A stretch of DNA of 64,000 bases from JAWQFO01 sp033436665 (GCF_033436665.1 NZ_JAWQFO010000005.1:124001-188000), one strand, 5' to 3'; counted from the first letter of the stretch, positions 6,861 to 15,451 are shown. Translations and numbers: made by a program. The notes: generated from the sequence alone by a model not told the origin.

Positions 6861-8309
6861 ATGGAAATGCCCAGTCCCGACCCGAGTGTGATCGAGCGCA
6901 AGGCGCGTGTCGTGGCGCGATTGCTCGAGGTCCTGCCCGGCGACGCGGTGATCCACGACGAACATGAAACCCGTGCCTACGAATGCGATGCGCTGACCGC
7001 CTACAAGTGTCCGCCGATGATCGCGGTCCTGCCCGCCACGACCGAGGAAGTGGCAGCCGTCTTGCGGATCTGTCATGCGGAAGGCGTTCCGGTGGTGCCC
7101 CGCGGCTCGGGCACTTCGCTCGCGGGCGGCGCGCTGCCGACCGCGGATTGCGTGCTTCTTGGCGTGGCGCGCATGAACGACGTTCTCGAGACCGACTACG
7201 ACAACCGCTTCATCCGCGTGCAATCGGGCCGCACCAACCTCAGCGTGACCGGCGCAGTCGAGGAGGACGGCTTTTTCTACGCCCCTGACCCGTCGAGCCA
7301 GCTGGCCTGCGCCATCGCCGGGAACATCGCGATGAATTCGGGCGGCGCGCATTGCCTGAAATACGGCGTGACCACCAACAACCTGATGGGTGTTACGCTG
7401 GTCACGATGGAGGGCGAGGTGCTCGAGATCGGGGGGCCGTATCTCGACTCCGGCGGGCTCGACCTGCTTGGCCTGATCTGCGGCTCGGAAGGCCAGCTGG
7501 GTGTCGTCACCGAGGCGACGCTGCGCATCCTGCCCAAACCCGAAGGCGCGCGGCCGGTGCTGATTGGCTTCGACGACAATGCCGTCGCCGGCGCTTGCGT
7601 GAGCGACATCATCAAGGCCGGCGTTTTGCCGGTGGCGATCGAGTTCATGGACCGGATCTGCATCGAGACCACCGAAGCTTTCGCGCAGGCCGGCTATCCG
7701 ATGTGCGAGGCGCTCCTGATCGTAGAGGTCGAAGGGTCGGAAGCCGAGATCGACGCGCAACTGGCCCTGATCGTCGAGATTGCGCGCCGCCACGACCCGG
7801 TGGAGGTTCGCGAAAGCCGCTCGACCGAGGAAAGCGCGCGCATCTGGCTGGGGCGCAAGTCGGCCTTCGGTGCGATGGGCCAGATCAGCGACTACATGTG
7901 TCTCGACGGCACGATCCCGGTCAGCGCGTTGCCCGAGGTCCTGCGACGGATCGGCGAGATGTCCCGCGACTTTGGGCTGCGGGTCGGCAACGTGTTTCAC
8001 GCCGGGGACGGCAACATGCATCCGCTGATCCTGTTCGACGCCAACAAGCCCGGCGACCTGGAGCTTTGCGAGGCCTTCGGCGCGGAGATCCTGAAGCTCT
8101 GCGTCGAGGCGGGCGGGTGTCTGACCGGAGAACATGGCGTGGGGATCGAGAAGCGCGACCTGATGGGCGTGCAATATGGTGCCGACGATCTCGAGGTGCA
8201 GATGGCGGTCAAGGATGTTTTCGATCCGCACTGGCTGCTTAACCCTGCGAAGGTGTTCCCGCTGGCGGCGTCAGAGGATCGCCGGGCGGCGGCGCTGGCC
8301 GCTGAGTAA
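6861..8309 (+). CDS. glcD: Glycolate oxidase FAD-linked subunit GlcD
   Basis: GlcD, 482 residues, is the flavoprotein that oxidises glycolate to glyoxylate in the membrane-associated GlcDEF complex. The FAD-binding PCMH domain includes PRGSGTSLAGGALP near residue 85 and NIAMNSGGAHCLKYGVTTNN near 155; the C-terminal FAD-oxidase domain contains VGNVFHAGDGNMHPLILFD and ends in the typical HWLLNPAKVFP. AGGAGG lies ten bases before ATG 6861. glcE and glcF follow. Glycolate is excreted by phytoplankton, which suits a marine host. Confidence 0.95.
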   Translation: MEMPSPDPSVIERKARVVARLLEVLPGDAVIHDEHETRAYECDALTAYKCPPMIAVLPATTEEVAAVLRICHAEGVPVVPRGSGTSLAGGALPTADCVLLGVARMNDVLETDYDNRFIRVQSGRTNLSVTGAVEEDGFFYAPDPSSQLACAIAGNIAMNSGGAHCLKYGVTTNNLMGVTLVTMEGEVLEIGGPYLDSGGLDLLGLICGSEGQLGVVTEATLRILPKPEGARPVLIGFDDNAVAGACVSDIIKAGVLPVAIEFMDRICIETTEAFAQAGYPMCEALLIVEVEGSEAEIDAQLALIVEIARRHDPVEVRESRSTEESARIWLGRKSAFGAMGQISDYMCLDGTIPVSALPEVLRRIGEMSRDFGLRVGNVFHAGDGNMHPLILFDANKPGDLELCEAFGAEILKLCVEAGGCLTGEHGVGIEKRDLMGVQYGADDLEVQMAVKDVFDPHWLLNPAKVFPLAASEDRRAAALAAE

Positions 8310-8319
8310 CGAATTAGAC

Positions 8320-8377
8320 GGGGGCTCTGCCCCCGCCGCCCTGCGGGCGGCTCCCCCGGGATATTTTTGAACCAGAG
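8320..8377 (+). repeat. Intergenic palindromic repeat, copy 1
   Basis: The element reads as a hairpin (GGGGG-CTCTG-CCCCC, 8320-8334), a second hairpin (GCCGCC-CTGC/GGGCGGC), then the conserved tail CCCCCGGGATATTTTT-GAACCAGAG. Near-identical copies are at 32088 and 54233. It fills the whole glcD-glcE gap and its tail abuts the glcE start codon. Confidence 0.85.
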
Positions 8378-8383
8378 ATGTGC

Positions 8384-9517
8384 ATGACCCCCGAAACCGA
8401 AGAGGACCTCGCCGAGATGATCCGGGCGAGCAACGCCCCCCTGTCGATCCGCGGCGGGGGCACGCAGGACCTGCCGGGATCTGGGCCGTCGCTGTCGACG
8501 GAGAAGCTGTCGGGCATCCGGCTTTACGAGCCCGGGGCGCTGACCGTGGTGGCGGCGGCGGGGACGCCGCTGGCGGAACTCGAGGAGACGCTGGCGGCGG
8601 AGAACCAGCGCTTGGCCTTCGAGCCCTATGATGCGCGGGTGCTCCTGGAGACGGGCGGTGCGCCGACGATCGGCGGGGTGATGGCGGCGAACCGCAGCGG
8701 GCCGCGCCGGATCCAGGTCGGTGCGGCGCGGGATTTCGCGCTGGGCCTGCGGTTTGTCGACGGGGCCGGGCGCATCGTCAAGAACGGCGGGCGGGTGATG
8801 AAAAACGTGACCGGCTACGACCTCGTGAAGCTGATGTGCGGGGCGTTCGGGCGGCTCGGGGTGCTGACCGAGGTGGCGCTGAAGGTGTTGCCGGTGCCGG
8901 AGACGGAAGCCACGCTGATGCTGCGCGACCTGCCCGAGGACGTGTCGATCCGGGCGATGGCCTCGGCGCTGGGCTCGCCCTTCGAAGTGAGCGGCGCCGG
9001 GCATTGCGCAAAGATCATCGAGGGTGGGCCGGTGACGCTGCTGCGCGTCGAAGGCTTCGAGACATCCGTTCGCTACCGGATTGGTCAACTCAAGGAGCGC
9101 CTGGCGGACTTCGGCGCGGAAATGCAGGTGATGGAGGACGGCGCCTCGCGCTGGGTCTGGGACGGTGTGCGCGATGCGCCCCTGATGCGCGACCTGCCGG
9201 GCGATGTCTGGCGCGTGTCCTGCAAACCCTCCGAAGCCACTGACCTGATGGCGCGCAGCGGCGCGCGGGGCTGGTACTTCGACTGGGGGGGCGGGCTGAT
9301 CTGGGTGCGGATGCCGGAAGGAGAGGATCTCAGGGCGCAGCTGGGACGGTTTGCCGGACATGCGACGCTGATGCGCGCAGCACCCGAGACCCGGGCGCGG
9401 CTGGGTGTGCTGCCGCCCGAGCCGCCGGGGATCGCGCGGCTGTCCGAGGGGCTGCGCGCGCGTTTCGATCCGCGTGGGATCTTTAACCCGGGCCTTGCCG
9501 CGCCGGAGGCGGGCTGA
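8384..9517 (+). CDS. glcE: Glycolate oxidase FAD-binding subunit GlcE
   Basis: GlcE, 377 residues, is the second flavin-type subunit of glycolate oxidase. It shares the PCMH fold with GlcD: LSIRGGGTQDLPGSG near residue 20, LLETGGAPTIGGVMAANRSG near 90 and VKNGGRVMKNVTGYDLVKL near 132. I chose ATG 8384 (MTPETEEDLAEM); ATG 8378 would add two residues. The sequence before the start belongs to the intergenic repeat, whose tail supplies only a weak AGAG ribosome site. glcF starts two bases after the stop. Confidence 0.93.
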   Translation: MTPETEEDLAEMIRASNAPLSIRGGGTQDLPGSGPSLSTEKLSGIRLYEPGALTVVAAAGTPLAELEETLAAENQRLAFEPYDARVLLETGGAPTIGGVMAANRSGPRRIQVGAARDFALGLRFVDGAGRIVKNGGRVMKNVTGYDLVKLMCGAFGRLGVLTEVALKVLPVPETEATLMLRDLPEDVSIRAMASALGSPFEVSGAGHCAKIIEGGPVTLLRVEGFETSVRYRIGQLKERLADFGAEMQVMEDGASRWVWDGVRDAPLMRDLPGDVWRVSCKPSEATDLMARSGARGWYFDWGGGLIWVRMPEGEDLRAQLGRFAGHATLMRAAPETRARLGVLPPEPPGIARLSEGLRARFDPRGIFNPGLAAPEAG

Positions 9518-9518
9518 G

Positions 9519-10808
9519 ATGCAGACAAGCTTCAGCGACGCGCAACTGCGCGACCCGGACACGCAGCGCAGCAACGAGATCCTGCGCGCCTGCGTGCATT
9601 GCGGCTTTTGCACGGCGACCTGCCCGACCTACCAGGTGCTGGGAGACGAGCTCGACAGTCCGCGCGGGCGCATCTACCTGATCAAGGACATGCTCGAGAA
9701 CGCGCGCGCACCCGACGCGAAGACCGTCAAGCACATCGACCGATGCCTGAGCTGCCTTGCCTGCATGACGACCTGCCCGTCGGGCGTGCACTACATGCAT
9801 CTCGTCGATCATGCCCGCGCCTACATCGAAGAGCGCTACCGCAGGCCCTTCACCGACCGGGCGCTGCGCTGGCTGCTGTCGCGCATCCTGCCTTACCCGG
9901 CCCGCTTCCGGCTGGCGCTGGCGGGCGCGAAGCTGGGCCGGCCCTTTGCCCGGCTGATGCCGGATGCGCGGCTGCGGGCGATGCTGGAGATGGCGCCGAA
10001 GACGATCCCGCCGGTCAGCCGCAACGACGATCCGCAGAGCTTTGCCCCGGCCTCGCCGCGGCGCATGCGGGTGGCGCTGATGACCGGGTGCGCGCAGCGC
10101 GCGCTCAACACCGACATCAACGACGCGACGATCCGCCTGCTGACCCGTCTCGGCTGCGAGGTGGTGGTGTCCGAGGGCGCCGGTTGCTGCGGCGCGCTGA
10201 CCCATCACATGGGGCGCGCCGACGAAAGCCACGCGTCGGCCGCGCGCAACATCCGGGCGTGGGCGCGGGAGATCGACGCCGGCGGACTCGATGCGATCGT
10301 CATCAATACCAGCGGGTGCGGGACCACGGTAAAGGATTATGGCCACATGTTCCGTAACGATGCGCTGGCGCAGGATGCCGCACGCGTCTCGGCGCTGGCC
10401 GCGGATATCTCGGAGGTGGTGACACGGCTCGACCTGCCGGCGGTTTCTACGCCGCGCGAGCTGACCGTGGCCTACCACGCGGCCTGCTCGCTGCAGCACG
10501 GCCAGAAGATCAAGAGCCTGCCGAAGGATCTGCTGAAACGCGCGGGGTTCAAGGTCGTGGAGCCGGCGGACCCGCATCTGTGCTGCGGCTCGGCCGGCAC
10601 CTACAACCTGATGCAGCCCGAGATCTCCGGCCAGCTGAAGGTGCGGAAGGTCCGGACGCTAGAGGCAAGGGCACCGGACGTCATCGCTGCCGGCAACATC
10701 GGCTGCATGATGCAGATCGGCTCGGGGACAAAGGTGCCGGTGGTACATACCGTCGAGCTGCTCGACTGGGCGACCGGCGGCCCCGTGCCTCCAGCCCTGA
10801 ACGGGTGA
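9519..10808 (+). CDS. glcF: Glycolate oxidase iron-sulfur subunit GlcF
   Basis: GlcF, 429 residues, passes electrons from the GlcDE flavins to the quinone pool. Two [4Fe-4S] motifs are visible, CVHCGFCTATCP near residue 26 and CLSCLACMTTCPSG near residue 78. Two cysteine-rich CCG domains follow, with EGAGCCGAL and LCCGSAGTYN. Its start overlaps the context of the glcE stop, indicating one operon. The end is followed by about 150 bases without a gene. Confidence 0.95.
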   Translation: MQTSFSDAQLRDPDTQRSNEILRACVHCGFCTATCPTYQVLGDELDSPRGRIYLIKDMLENARAPDAKTVKHIDRCLSCLACMTTCPSGVHYMHLVDHARAYIEERYRRPFTDRALRWLLSRILPYPARFRLALAGAKLGRPFARLMPDARLRAMLEMAPKTIPPVSRNDDPQSFAPASPRRMRVALMTGCAQRALNTDINDATIRLLTRLGCEVVVSEGAGCCGALTHHMGRADESHASAARNIRAWAREIDAGGLDAIVINTSGCGTTVKDYGHMFRNDALAQDAARVSALAADISEVVTRLDLPAVSTPRELTVAYHAACSLQHGQKIKSLPKDLLKRAGFKVVEPADPHLCCGSAGTYNLMQPEISGQLKVRKVRTLEARAPDVIAAGNIGCMMQIGSGTKVPVVHTVELLDWATGGPVPPALNG

Positions 10809-10919
10809 ACAGGCAACTGGTTCGCGCGAACCCGCGTGGCGGGACCCACCGACAGAAACAGGCGTTTCTCACGACTGAAAGCACGTCTGGCGTGCACCCG
10901 CGCCGCAATTTCGCCGCAT

Positions 10920-10946
10920 CCATCGTCTAGGTCATTCGGACGATGG
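10920..10946 (+). promoter_or_regulatory. 8-bp inverted repeat next to the protease ribosome site
   Basis: CCATCGTC (10920-10927) and GACGATGG (10939-10946) form a perfect stem with an 11-base loop. It ends directly before the purine-rich AAGGGAG that serves the first protease gene, so it could be an operator or a translation-modulating hairpin. The link is inference. Confidence 0.35.
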
Positions 10947-10956
10947 AAGGGAGTGC

Positions 10957-11775
10957 GTGTTGGGTGTCGTGAAGTTTCTGATTTTGCCGCTTTTCTTGAT
11001 CGCTGCGGGGGCCTCGGCGCAGGAGGACGGGCTGCGACGCCTTGCGACCGGGGACGACGCGCAGGCCTGGCAGGCCGTGGGCCGGCTCGACATCGGCGGG
11101 ATGGGGTTCTGCACCGGAGCGCTGATCGCGCCGCGCATGGTCCTGACGGCGGCGCATTGTCTCTATGACAAGGCGACCGGCGAACGCATCAATCACGAGG
11201 CCGTGCAGTTCCTGGCTGGCTGGCGCGACGGGCGCGCCTCGGCCTACCGCCAGGTGCGCCGCGCGGTACTGCACCCGGCTTATGTCTACGACGCCAACGC
11301 CTCGTCCGACCGGGTGCGCAACGATCTTGCCCTGCTCGAGCTCGATCATCCGATCCGCAACACGACGATCCGGCCGTTCGACACCGCCGAGCGTCCCGAC
11401 ACCGGCGAACGCGTCGGTGTCGTCAGCTACGCGCGGGACCGTTCCGAAGCGCCCTCGTTGCAGGAGGTCTGCACCGTTCTGGCGCGCCAGGAAGGGATGC
11501 TGATTACCTCCTGCTCGGTCGATTTCGGATCCTCCGGCGCGCCGATCTTCACTTTCGCGGACGGGCGCGCGCATATCGTGTCGGTGGTTTCGGCCAAGGC
11601 CGAGATGGACGGGCAGCGTGTCTCGCTGGGCACGTCGCTCGGTGCGCCGCTTGCGCTTCTCAAGTCCGAACTGGCTGCCGGAAAAGGTGTCTACGAGGTG
11701 GCCGGTTCCCGGGTGAACCGGATCCGTGTCGGCAGCGATCACGTCGCCGACGGCGCCAAGTTCGTGCGGCCATGA
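10957..11775 (+). CDS. Secreted trypsin-like serine protease (S1), first of a tandem pair
   Basis: The product is 272 residues, with a signal peptide (residues 1-21, ending ASA-QE). The chymotrypsin-fold triad is seen as LTAAHC (His67), RNDLALLEL (Asp123) and DFGSSGAP (Ser193). The usual GDSGG is GSSGA here, a change shared with the next gene. Cysteines flank the His motif and the Ser motif and probably form disulfides. The start is GTG at 10957 after GAAGGGAG; the TTG right after it is an alternative. The natural substrate is unknown. Its stop overlaps the next gene's start by four bases. Confidence 0.85.
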   Translation: MLGVVKFLILPLFLIAAGASAQEDGLRRLATGDDAQAWQAVGRLDIGGMGFCTGALIAPRMVLTAAHCLYDKATGERINHEAVQFLAGWRDGRASAYRQVRRAVLHPAYVYDANASSDRVRNDLALLELDHPIRNTTIRPFDTAERPDTGERVGVVSYARDRSEAPSLQEVCTVLARQEGMLITSCSVDFGSSGAPIFTFADGRAHIVSVVSAKAEMDGQRVSLGTSLGAPLALLKSELAAGKGVYEVAGSRVNRIRVGSDHVADGAKFVRP

Positions 11776-12623
11776 CAGGCGTCCGCATTGCAGGACGCAT
11801 GGCGTCCGGGATGGCTCTGGCCGCGCTGCTGCTCGGGGCGTCCCCGGCGCTGGCGCAATCGAGTGGATTGCGCGGGCTGGGAACCGAGAACGAAGGCTTG
11901 GCCTGGCAGGCGATCGGACGCCTCGATGCCAAAGGGGCGGGGTTCTGCACCGCAACGCTGATCGACCCTGAAACGGTGATAACCGCGGCCCACTGCGTCT
12001 ATTCCGCGCGGACCGGCGCCGTGATCGACCCGCAGGGCATGACCTTCCGGGCCGGGCTGCGCGATGGACAGGCCGCGGCCGAGCGCGCGGTTGCGCAGGT
12101 CGAGGCGCATCCGGGCTATCGCCCACGCGGCGGTGTCAGCGCCGAGAACGTGCGCCATGACGTGGCGCTTCTGCGGCTGGCAGAGCCGATCCCGACCCAT
12201 GTGATCGACCCGTTCCTCGTCGCCGAGAGCGACCCGCGCACTGGGTCTGTCAGCGTCGTATCCTACGGCCGCGGACGCGAAACTCTGCCGTCACGCCAGG
12301 CAAGTTGCAACACGCTGGGCACGCGCGACGACATCGTGATGATGGACTGCGACGTGACCTTCGGCTCTTCGGGCGCGCCGGTCTTCAGCCACCGCAACGG
12401 CCGGGGGCGCATCGTGTCCCTGATCTCGAGCGGGGGCAACGTCGACGGGCAGTTCTACACCTACGGCATGGCGCTCCCGGCCATCGTGGCCGACCTGCGG
12501 CGGCAGATGCGCGCGAACAGCCGCGGTCCGGTGGCGACCATCCGGCGCGTGCAGGTCGGCACCGCGGGGAACAATTCTTCGGGCGGCACCGGGGCGAAGT
12601 TCGTGCGCGCCCCGGGGGGTTGA
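11772..12623 (+). CDS. Secreted trypsin-like serine protease (S1), second of a tandem pair
   Basis: A 283-residue paralogue of the preceding protease. It has a signal peptide ending SPALA-QS near residue 29 and the triad ITAAHC (His74), RHDVALLRL (Asp130) and TFGSSGAP (Ser200). Both copies share the mature start pattern SGLRGLGTEN / DGLRRLATGD and the WQAxGRLD block, which indicates local duplication. The ATG overlaps the previous stop (ATGA), so the two are translated from one message. The stop codon lies within the candidate -35 of the Hsp20 promoter. Confidence 0.85.
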   Translation: MTGVRIAGRMASGMALAALLLGASPALAQSSGLRGLGTENEGLAWQAIGRLDAKGAGFCTATLIDPETVITAAHCVYSARTGAVIDPQGMTFRAGLRDGQAAAERAVAQVEAHPGYRPRGGVSAENVRHDVALLRLAEPIPTHVIDPFLVAESDPRTGSVSVVSYGRGRETLPSRQASCNTLGTRDDIVMMDCDVTFGSSGAPVFSHRNGRGRIVSLISSGGNVDGQFYTYGMALPAIVADLRRQMRANSRGPVATIRRVQVGTAGNNSSGGTGAKFVRAPGG

Positions 12624-12647
12624 AACCGGAATCATCCCTTCCCACAT
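12620..12647 (+). promoter_or_regulatory. Candidate heat-shock (RpoH) promoter for hsp20
   Basis: TTGAAA at 12620-12625 and CCCACAT at 12641-12647 are separated by 15 bases, resembling the sigma-32 pattern CTTGAAA-N13-17-CCCCAT. The -35 overlaps the TGA of the second protease gene. It would start a leader of roughly 90 bases before the hsp20 start. Confidence 0.5.
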
Positions 12648-12684
12648 GAGCGGTACCGGGACGCCAGTACGGGTTCCGGGAAGA

Positions 12685-12747
12685 AAACCAACGGGTTCGT
12701 CCAGACGGAGAGCCCGAATGTTTGTCGCTCAAGAAAGAGGATGAATG
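12685..12747 (+). promoter_or_regulatory. Candidate ROSE-like RNA thermometer in the hsp20 leader
   Basis: TCGCT (12725-12729) matches the UYGCU motif of ROSE elements. With the next C it can face GAGGA (12737-12741), the ribosome site, across an AAGAAA loop, giving C-G, U-A and C-G pairs and the characteristic G-G mismatch. Upstream, TTCGT-CCAG-ACGGA makes another hairpin framed by CGGG and CCCG. Heat would melt the last hairpin and free the ribosome site. Confidence 0.45.
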
Positions 12748-13218
12748 ACAATGCGTACGTTTGATCTTGCACCGCTTTACCGTGCAACCGTCGGCTTCGA
12801 CCAGATCGCCGACATGATGGACCGGGTCCTGTCGACCGAGGCAGCACAACCGTCCTACCCTCCCTACAACATCGAGAAGCTGGGTGATGACGCCTATCGC
12901 ATCTCGATCGCCGTGGCCGGCTTTTCCGATGCCGACCTGTCGGTCGAAGTGCGTGAGCACGCCCTGATCGTCTCTGCCCGCAAGGCCGAGGACGATGGCG
13001 AGCGCACCTACCTGCACCGCGGCATCGCGACGCGCGCCTTCGAGCGCCGCTTCCAGCTGGCCGACCACGTGCAGGTCACCGGCGCCACCCATGTCGATGG
13101 CATGCTGAACATCGACCTGGTCCGTGAGGTGCCCGAGGCCCTCAAGCCGCGCCAGATCGAGATCAGCTCGACCAAGCAGATCGAGAAGGACGTGGTCGAC
13201 GCCTCCACCGTCAACTGA
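12745..13218 (+). CDS. Hsp20/IbpA-type small heat-shock protein
   Basis: A 157-residue cytoplasmic chaperone that holds unfolding proteins. The N-terminus MRTFDLAPLYRATVGFDQIA and the alpha-crystallin core with YNIEKLGDDAYRISIAVAGF and RGIATRAFERRFQLADHVQV are those of the alphaproteobacterial IbpA group. ATG 12745 precedes a second in-frame ATG at 12751; the latter may be the true start because GAGG lies ten bases before it. A heat-shock promoter candidate and a ROSE-like leader precede it, and a strong terminator follows. Confidence 0.95.
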   Translation: MTMRTFDLAPLYRATVGFDQIADMMDRVLSTEAAQPSYPPYNIEKLGDDAYRISIAVAGFSDADLSVEVREHALIVSARKAEDDGERTYLHRGIATRAFERRFQLADHVQVTGATHVDGMLNIDLVREVPEALKPRQIEISSTKQIEKDVVDASTVN

Positions 13219-13242
13219 TCGCGCCACTCTCTGCACAAAAGG

Positions 13243-13271
13243 AAAGGCCCGGCAATCGCCGGGCCTTTTTT
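13243..13271. terminator. Rho-independent terminator after hsp20
   Basis: AAGGCCCGGC (13244-13253), loop AATC, GCCGGGCCTT (13258-13267), then more T. The stem is a perfect 10 bp. An A-rich flank on the other side (ACAAAAGGAAA) lets it serve the convergent phytase-like gene ending at 13292 too. Confidence 0.9.
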
Positions 13272-13291
13272 GCGGGAGGTGATTTTCCGGC

Positions 13292-15451
13292 TTAAAGCTT
13301 GCCGATCGGGAAGAACATCGTCTCGCCGGAGTGGTCGTCGACGCCGTCGTTGTCGGTGACGACAAAGCCCTCGCCCTCGGGCGTGATGCCGAACCCTTCG
13401 ACCTTGTCGAGAACGAAGCCCCCGGTCGATGTCAGATCTTCGAGCAGGTCGCGCACCTCTTCCTTGGCGACCACCGGCAGGTCCCCACCCAACGCCGCAG
13501 GCGTCATGTCGGTCAGGGCAACCCGGTAGATCTTTTTGGTCTTCGCCGCTGCGCCATGCTGATTGTCGCGTTCGACGATGTAGAGGTGATCGCCATGATG
13601 CGTGATCTCGGACAGGCCGACCCATCCGGCACCGGGCGCGTCGAGCGGATAGCGCACCGCACCCCATTCTCCGGTTTCGGGGGTGTAGGCGACCAGCTTG
13701 ACGTGGCCCGCGGGATCGTCGCGCCACTCGCGCTGGACCGCCATCCAGAGCGTGCCGTCCACCATCGCGATGCCCTCGAAGCCGAACCGCTTCTCGACGG
13801 CCATCAGTTCCTCGGGCAGCCCGACCTCTTCCTCGATTTCACCCTCGGCGTTCACATGCAGAAGCGCGTGCGGGATCAATCGGTCGGTCCGGCCTTCGCT
13901 GGCCAGCCAGAAGCCTCCCGCGCCGTCGCCGGTGATGCCCTCGAGGTCGATCTTCTGGGCCGGCATGCCGGCGCGGGTGATGTCGATGGCGGCGGTGATC
14001 CGCGCCGGGGTCGAGGTCGCGTCGATGCGGAAGATCCGCGGCTGGTAGCCGTAGAAGCTGTCGCTGATCGCGTAGATCTCTCCGGGTGAGACGGCGAAGA
14101 GACCCGAGAGCGCCCCCCAACCGGTTAGGTCCGCCATGCCCTCGCTCGTGAGGTGCGGGTAGGCGGCCGGTGCCTCGGCGTATTCGTAGATCATCACATG
14201 CGCGCGCGCGCCACCGTCCTCGACCAGATCGGCCTCGTTGGCCGAAACCAGCAGGTTGCGCTCCGGGATGGTGACGTAACCCTCCGGCCCGACGCCCGAG
14301 GGCAGAAGCTGTTTCAGAACGGGGTTGGCCGGATCGGTTGCATCGTAGACACCGACCACCGAGGCGCGCTCGGCACCGACGAAGATCATCGGGGTGCCGC
14401 CGAAGGTGGCCGCGGTCACCGACTCGGGCTCGACCCCCTTGGCGTCCGAGCGCTTGTCGGGGTAGTGGCCGATCTTCACGATCGCCTGTTCGAAGCTGGT
14501 ACCGCTGTCGTAGACCACGGACCCGTCCCTGGCGAAGATCGTCCAGCCGCGGCTGCCGCCTTCGTAGTCGCCTTCGTTGGCGGTGGCGAAATGATCGCCG
14601 TCGATCCATTTCACCGCGTCGGGCTCGCGCTTGCGGCCTTGCTGGCTTTCGTCGAAGACCAGCGCGCCGCGTTCGTCCGTGGCGTCGATGCCGTCGAGAT
14701 CCACGGCACCGGCGGAGAAATGCGAGACCACGACGCCGTCGCGGTCCAGCACGACGATGTGGTTGTTCTCCTGCAAGGTCACGACCGTCTCGCCGTTTGC
14801 ATTGATGTCGACGAATTCGGGTTCCGGATCCCCGGGGGCGATCTCGGCCAAGCCGGTGATGTCCGCCTTGATCATCCCGTCGCAATCGAGCGCGCCGTCC
14901 TGCAACGGGATCAGCGCCACGCCGCCGGCGGGCAGTTGCGGGATCACGCCGTCGTTCAGATCCTCGTTCCGCTCGTTCTCGATGGCCACGGCGATGAAGC
15001 TGGCATCGGGCGCCTTGGCAACGCTGTCTGGCTGCCCGCCGAGGTCGCAGGCGCCCAGTTCCTCGCCGCTGGCCACGTCGAAGGCATGCAGACCGCCGGA
15101 CGGCGCGGTGTAGCTTTCGGATGTGTTGATCCCGACGAAGGCGGTGCTCTCGATCACCGCGACCGCCGTCGGCTCACCGCCGAGAGATACATTGCCCAGC
15201 GGCTTCGGATTCGCCGGATCGGTGATGTCGATGCGCCCCAGAACGCCCAAGGGGCTGTCGGTGTAGACCAGCGTCATGCCGTCGGCGGTGACGTCGATGA
15301 TCTCGGGGGAGGTCTCTCGGGACGTGTCCGCGCCTTCGCCCATGTTCTGCGCGACCGGGAACGAGGCGATGCGGTTGAAGTTCATCTCCGCGGCGGCGGG
15401 CACGGCCATCAGGGCCAGCGCGGAGGTCAGGGTCAGGCGGCGCAGGGGCAT
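13292..15451 (-). CDS. Secreted beta-propeller protein with phytase-like esterase domain
   Basis: A 719-residue exported protein with a signal peptide ending VPAAA-EM near residue 22. The first ~430 residues contain repeated beta-propeller-like segments (TVVTLQENNHIVVLDRDG; FATANEGDYEGGSRGW) as in choice-of-anchor I / alkaline-phosphatase-associated proteins. The last ~280 resemble the esterase-like phytase domain, with KIDLEGITGDGAGGFWLASE and FGFEGIAMVDGTLWMAVQRE. It may act on phosphate esters in the periplasm or outside, but the substrate cannot be told. A loose PHO-box-like sequence lies upstream. Confidence 0.8.
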   Translation of the reverse strand: MPLRRLTLTSALALMAVPAAAEMNFNRIASFPVAQNMGEGADTSRETSPEIIDVTADGMTLVYTDSPLGVLGRIDITDPANPKPLGNVSLGGEPTAVAVIESTAFVGINTSESYTAPSGGLHAFDVASGEELGACDLGGQPDSVAKAPDASFIAVAIENERNEDLNDGVIPQLPAGGVALIPLQDGALDCDGMIKADITGLAEIAPGDPEPEFVDINANGETVVTLQENNHIVVLDRDGVVVSHFSAGAVDLDGIDATDERGALVFDESQQGRKREPDAVKWIDGDHFATANEGDYEGGSRGWTIFARDGSVVYDSGTSFEQAIVKIGHYPDKRSDAKGVEPESVTAATFGGTPMIFVGAERASVVGVYDATDPANPVLKQLLPSGVGPEGYVTIPERNLLVSANEADLVEDGGARAHVMIYEYAEAPAAYPHLTSEGMADLTGWGALSGLFAVSPGEIYAISDSFYGYQPRIFRIDATSTPARITAAIDITRAGMPAQKIDLEGITGDGAGGFWLASEGRTDRLIPHALLHVNAEGEIEEEVGLPEELMAVEKRFGFEGIAMVDGTLWMAVQREWRDDPAGHVKLVAYTPETGEWGAVRYPLDAPGAGWVGLSEITHHGDHLYIVERDNQHGAAAKTKKIYRVALTDMTPAALGGDLPVVAKEEVRDLLEDLTSTGGFVLDKVEGFGITPEGEGFVVTDNDGVDDHSGETMFFPIGKL

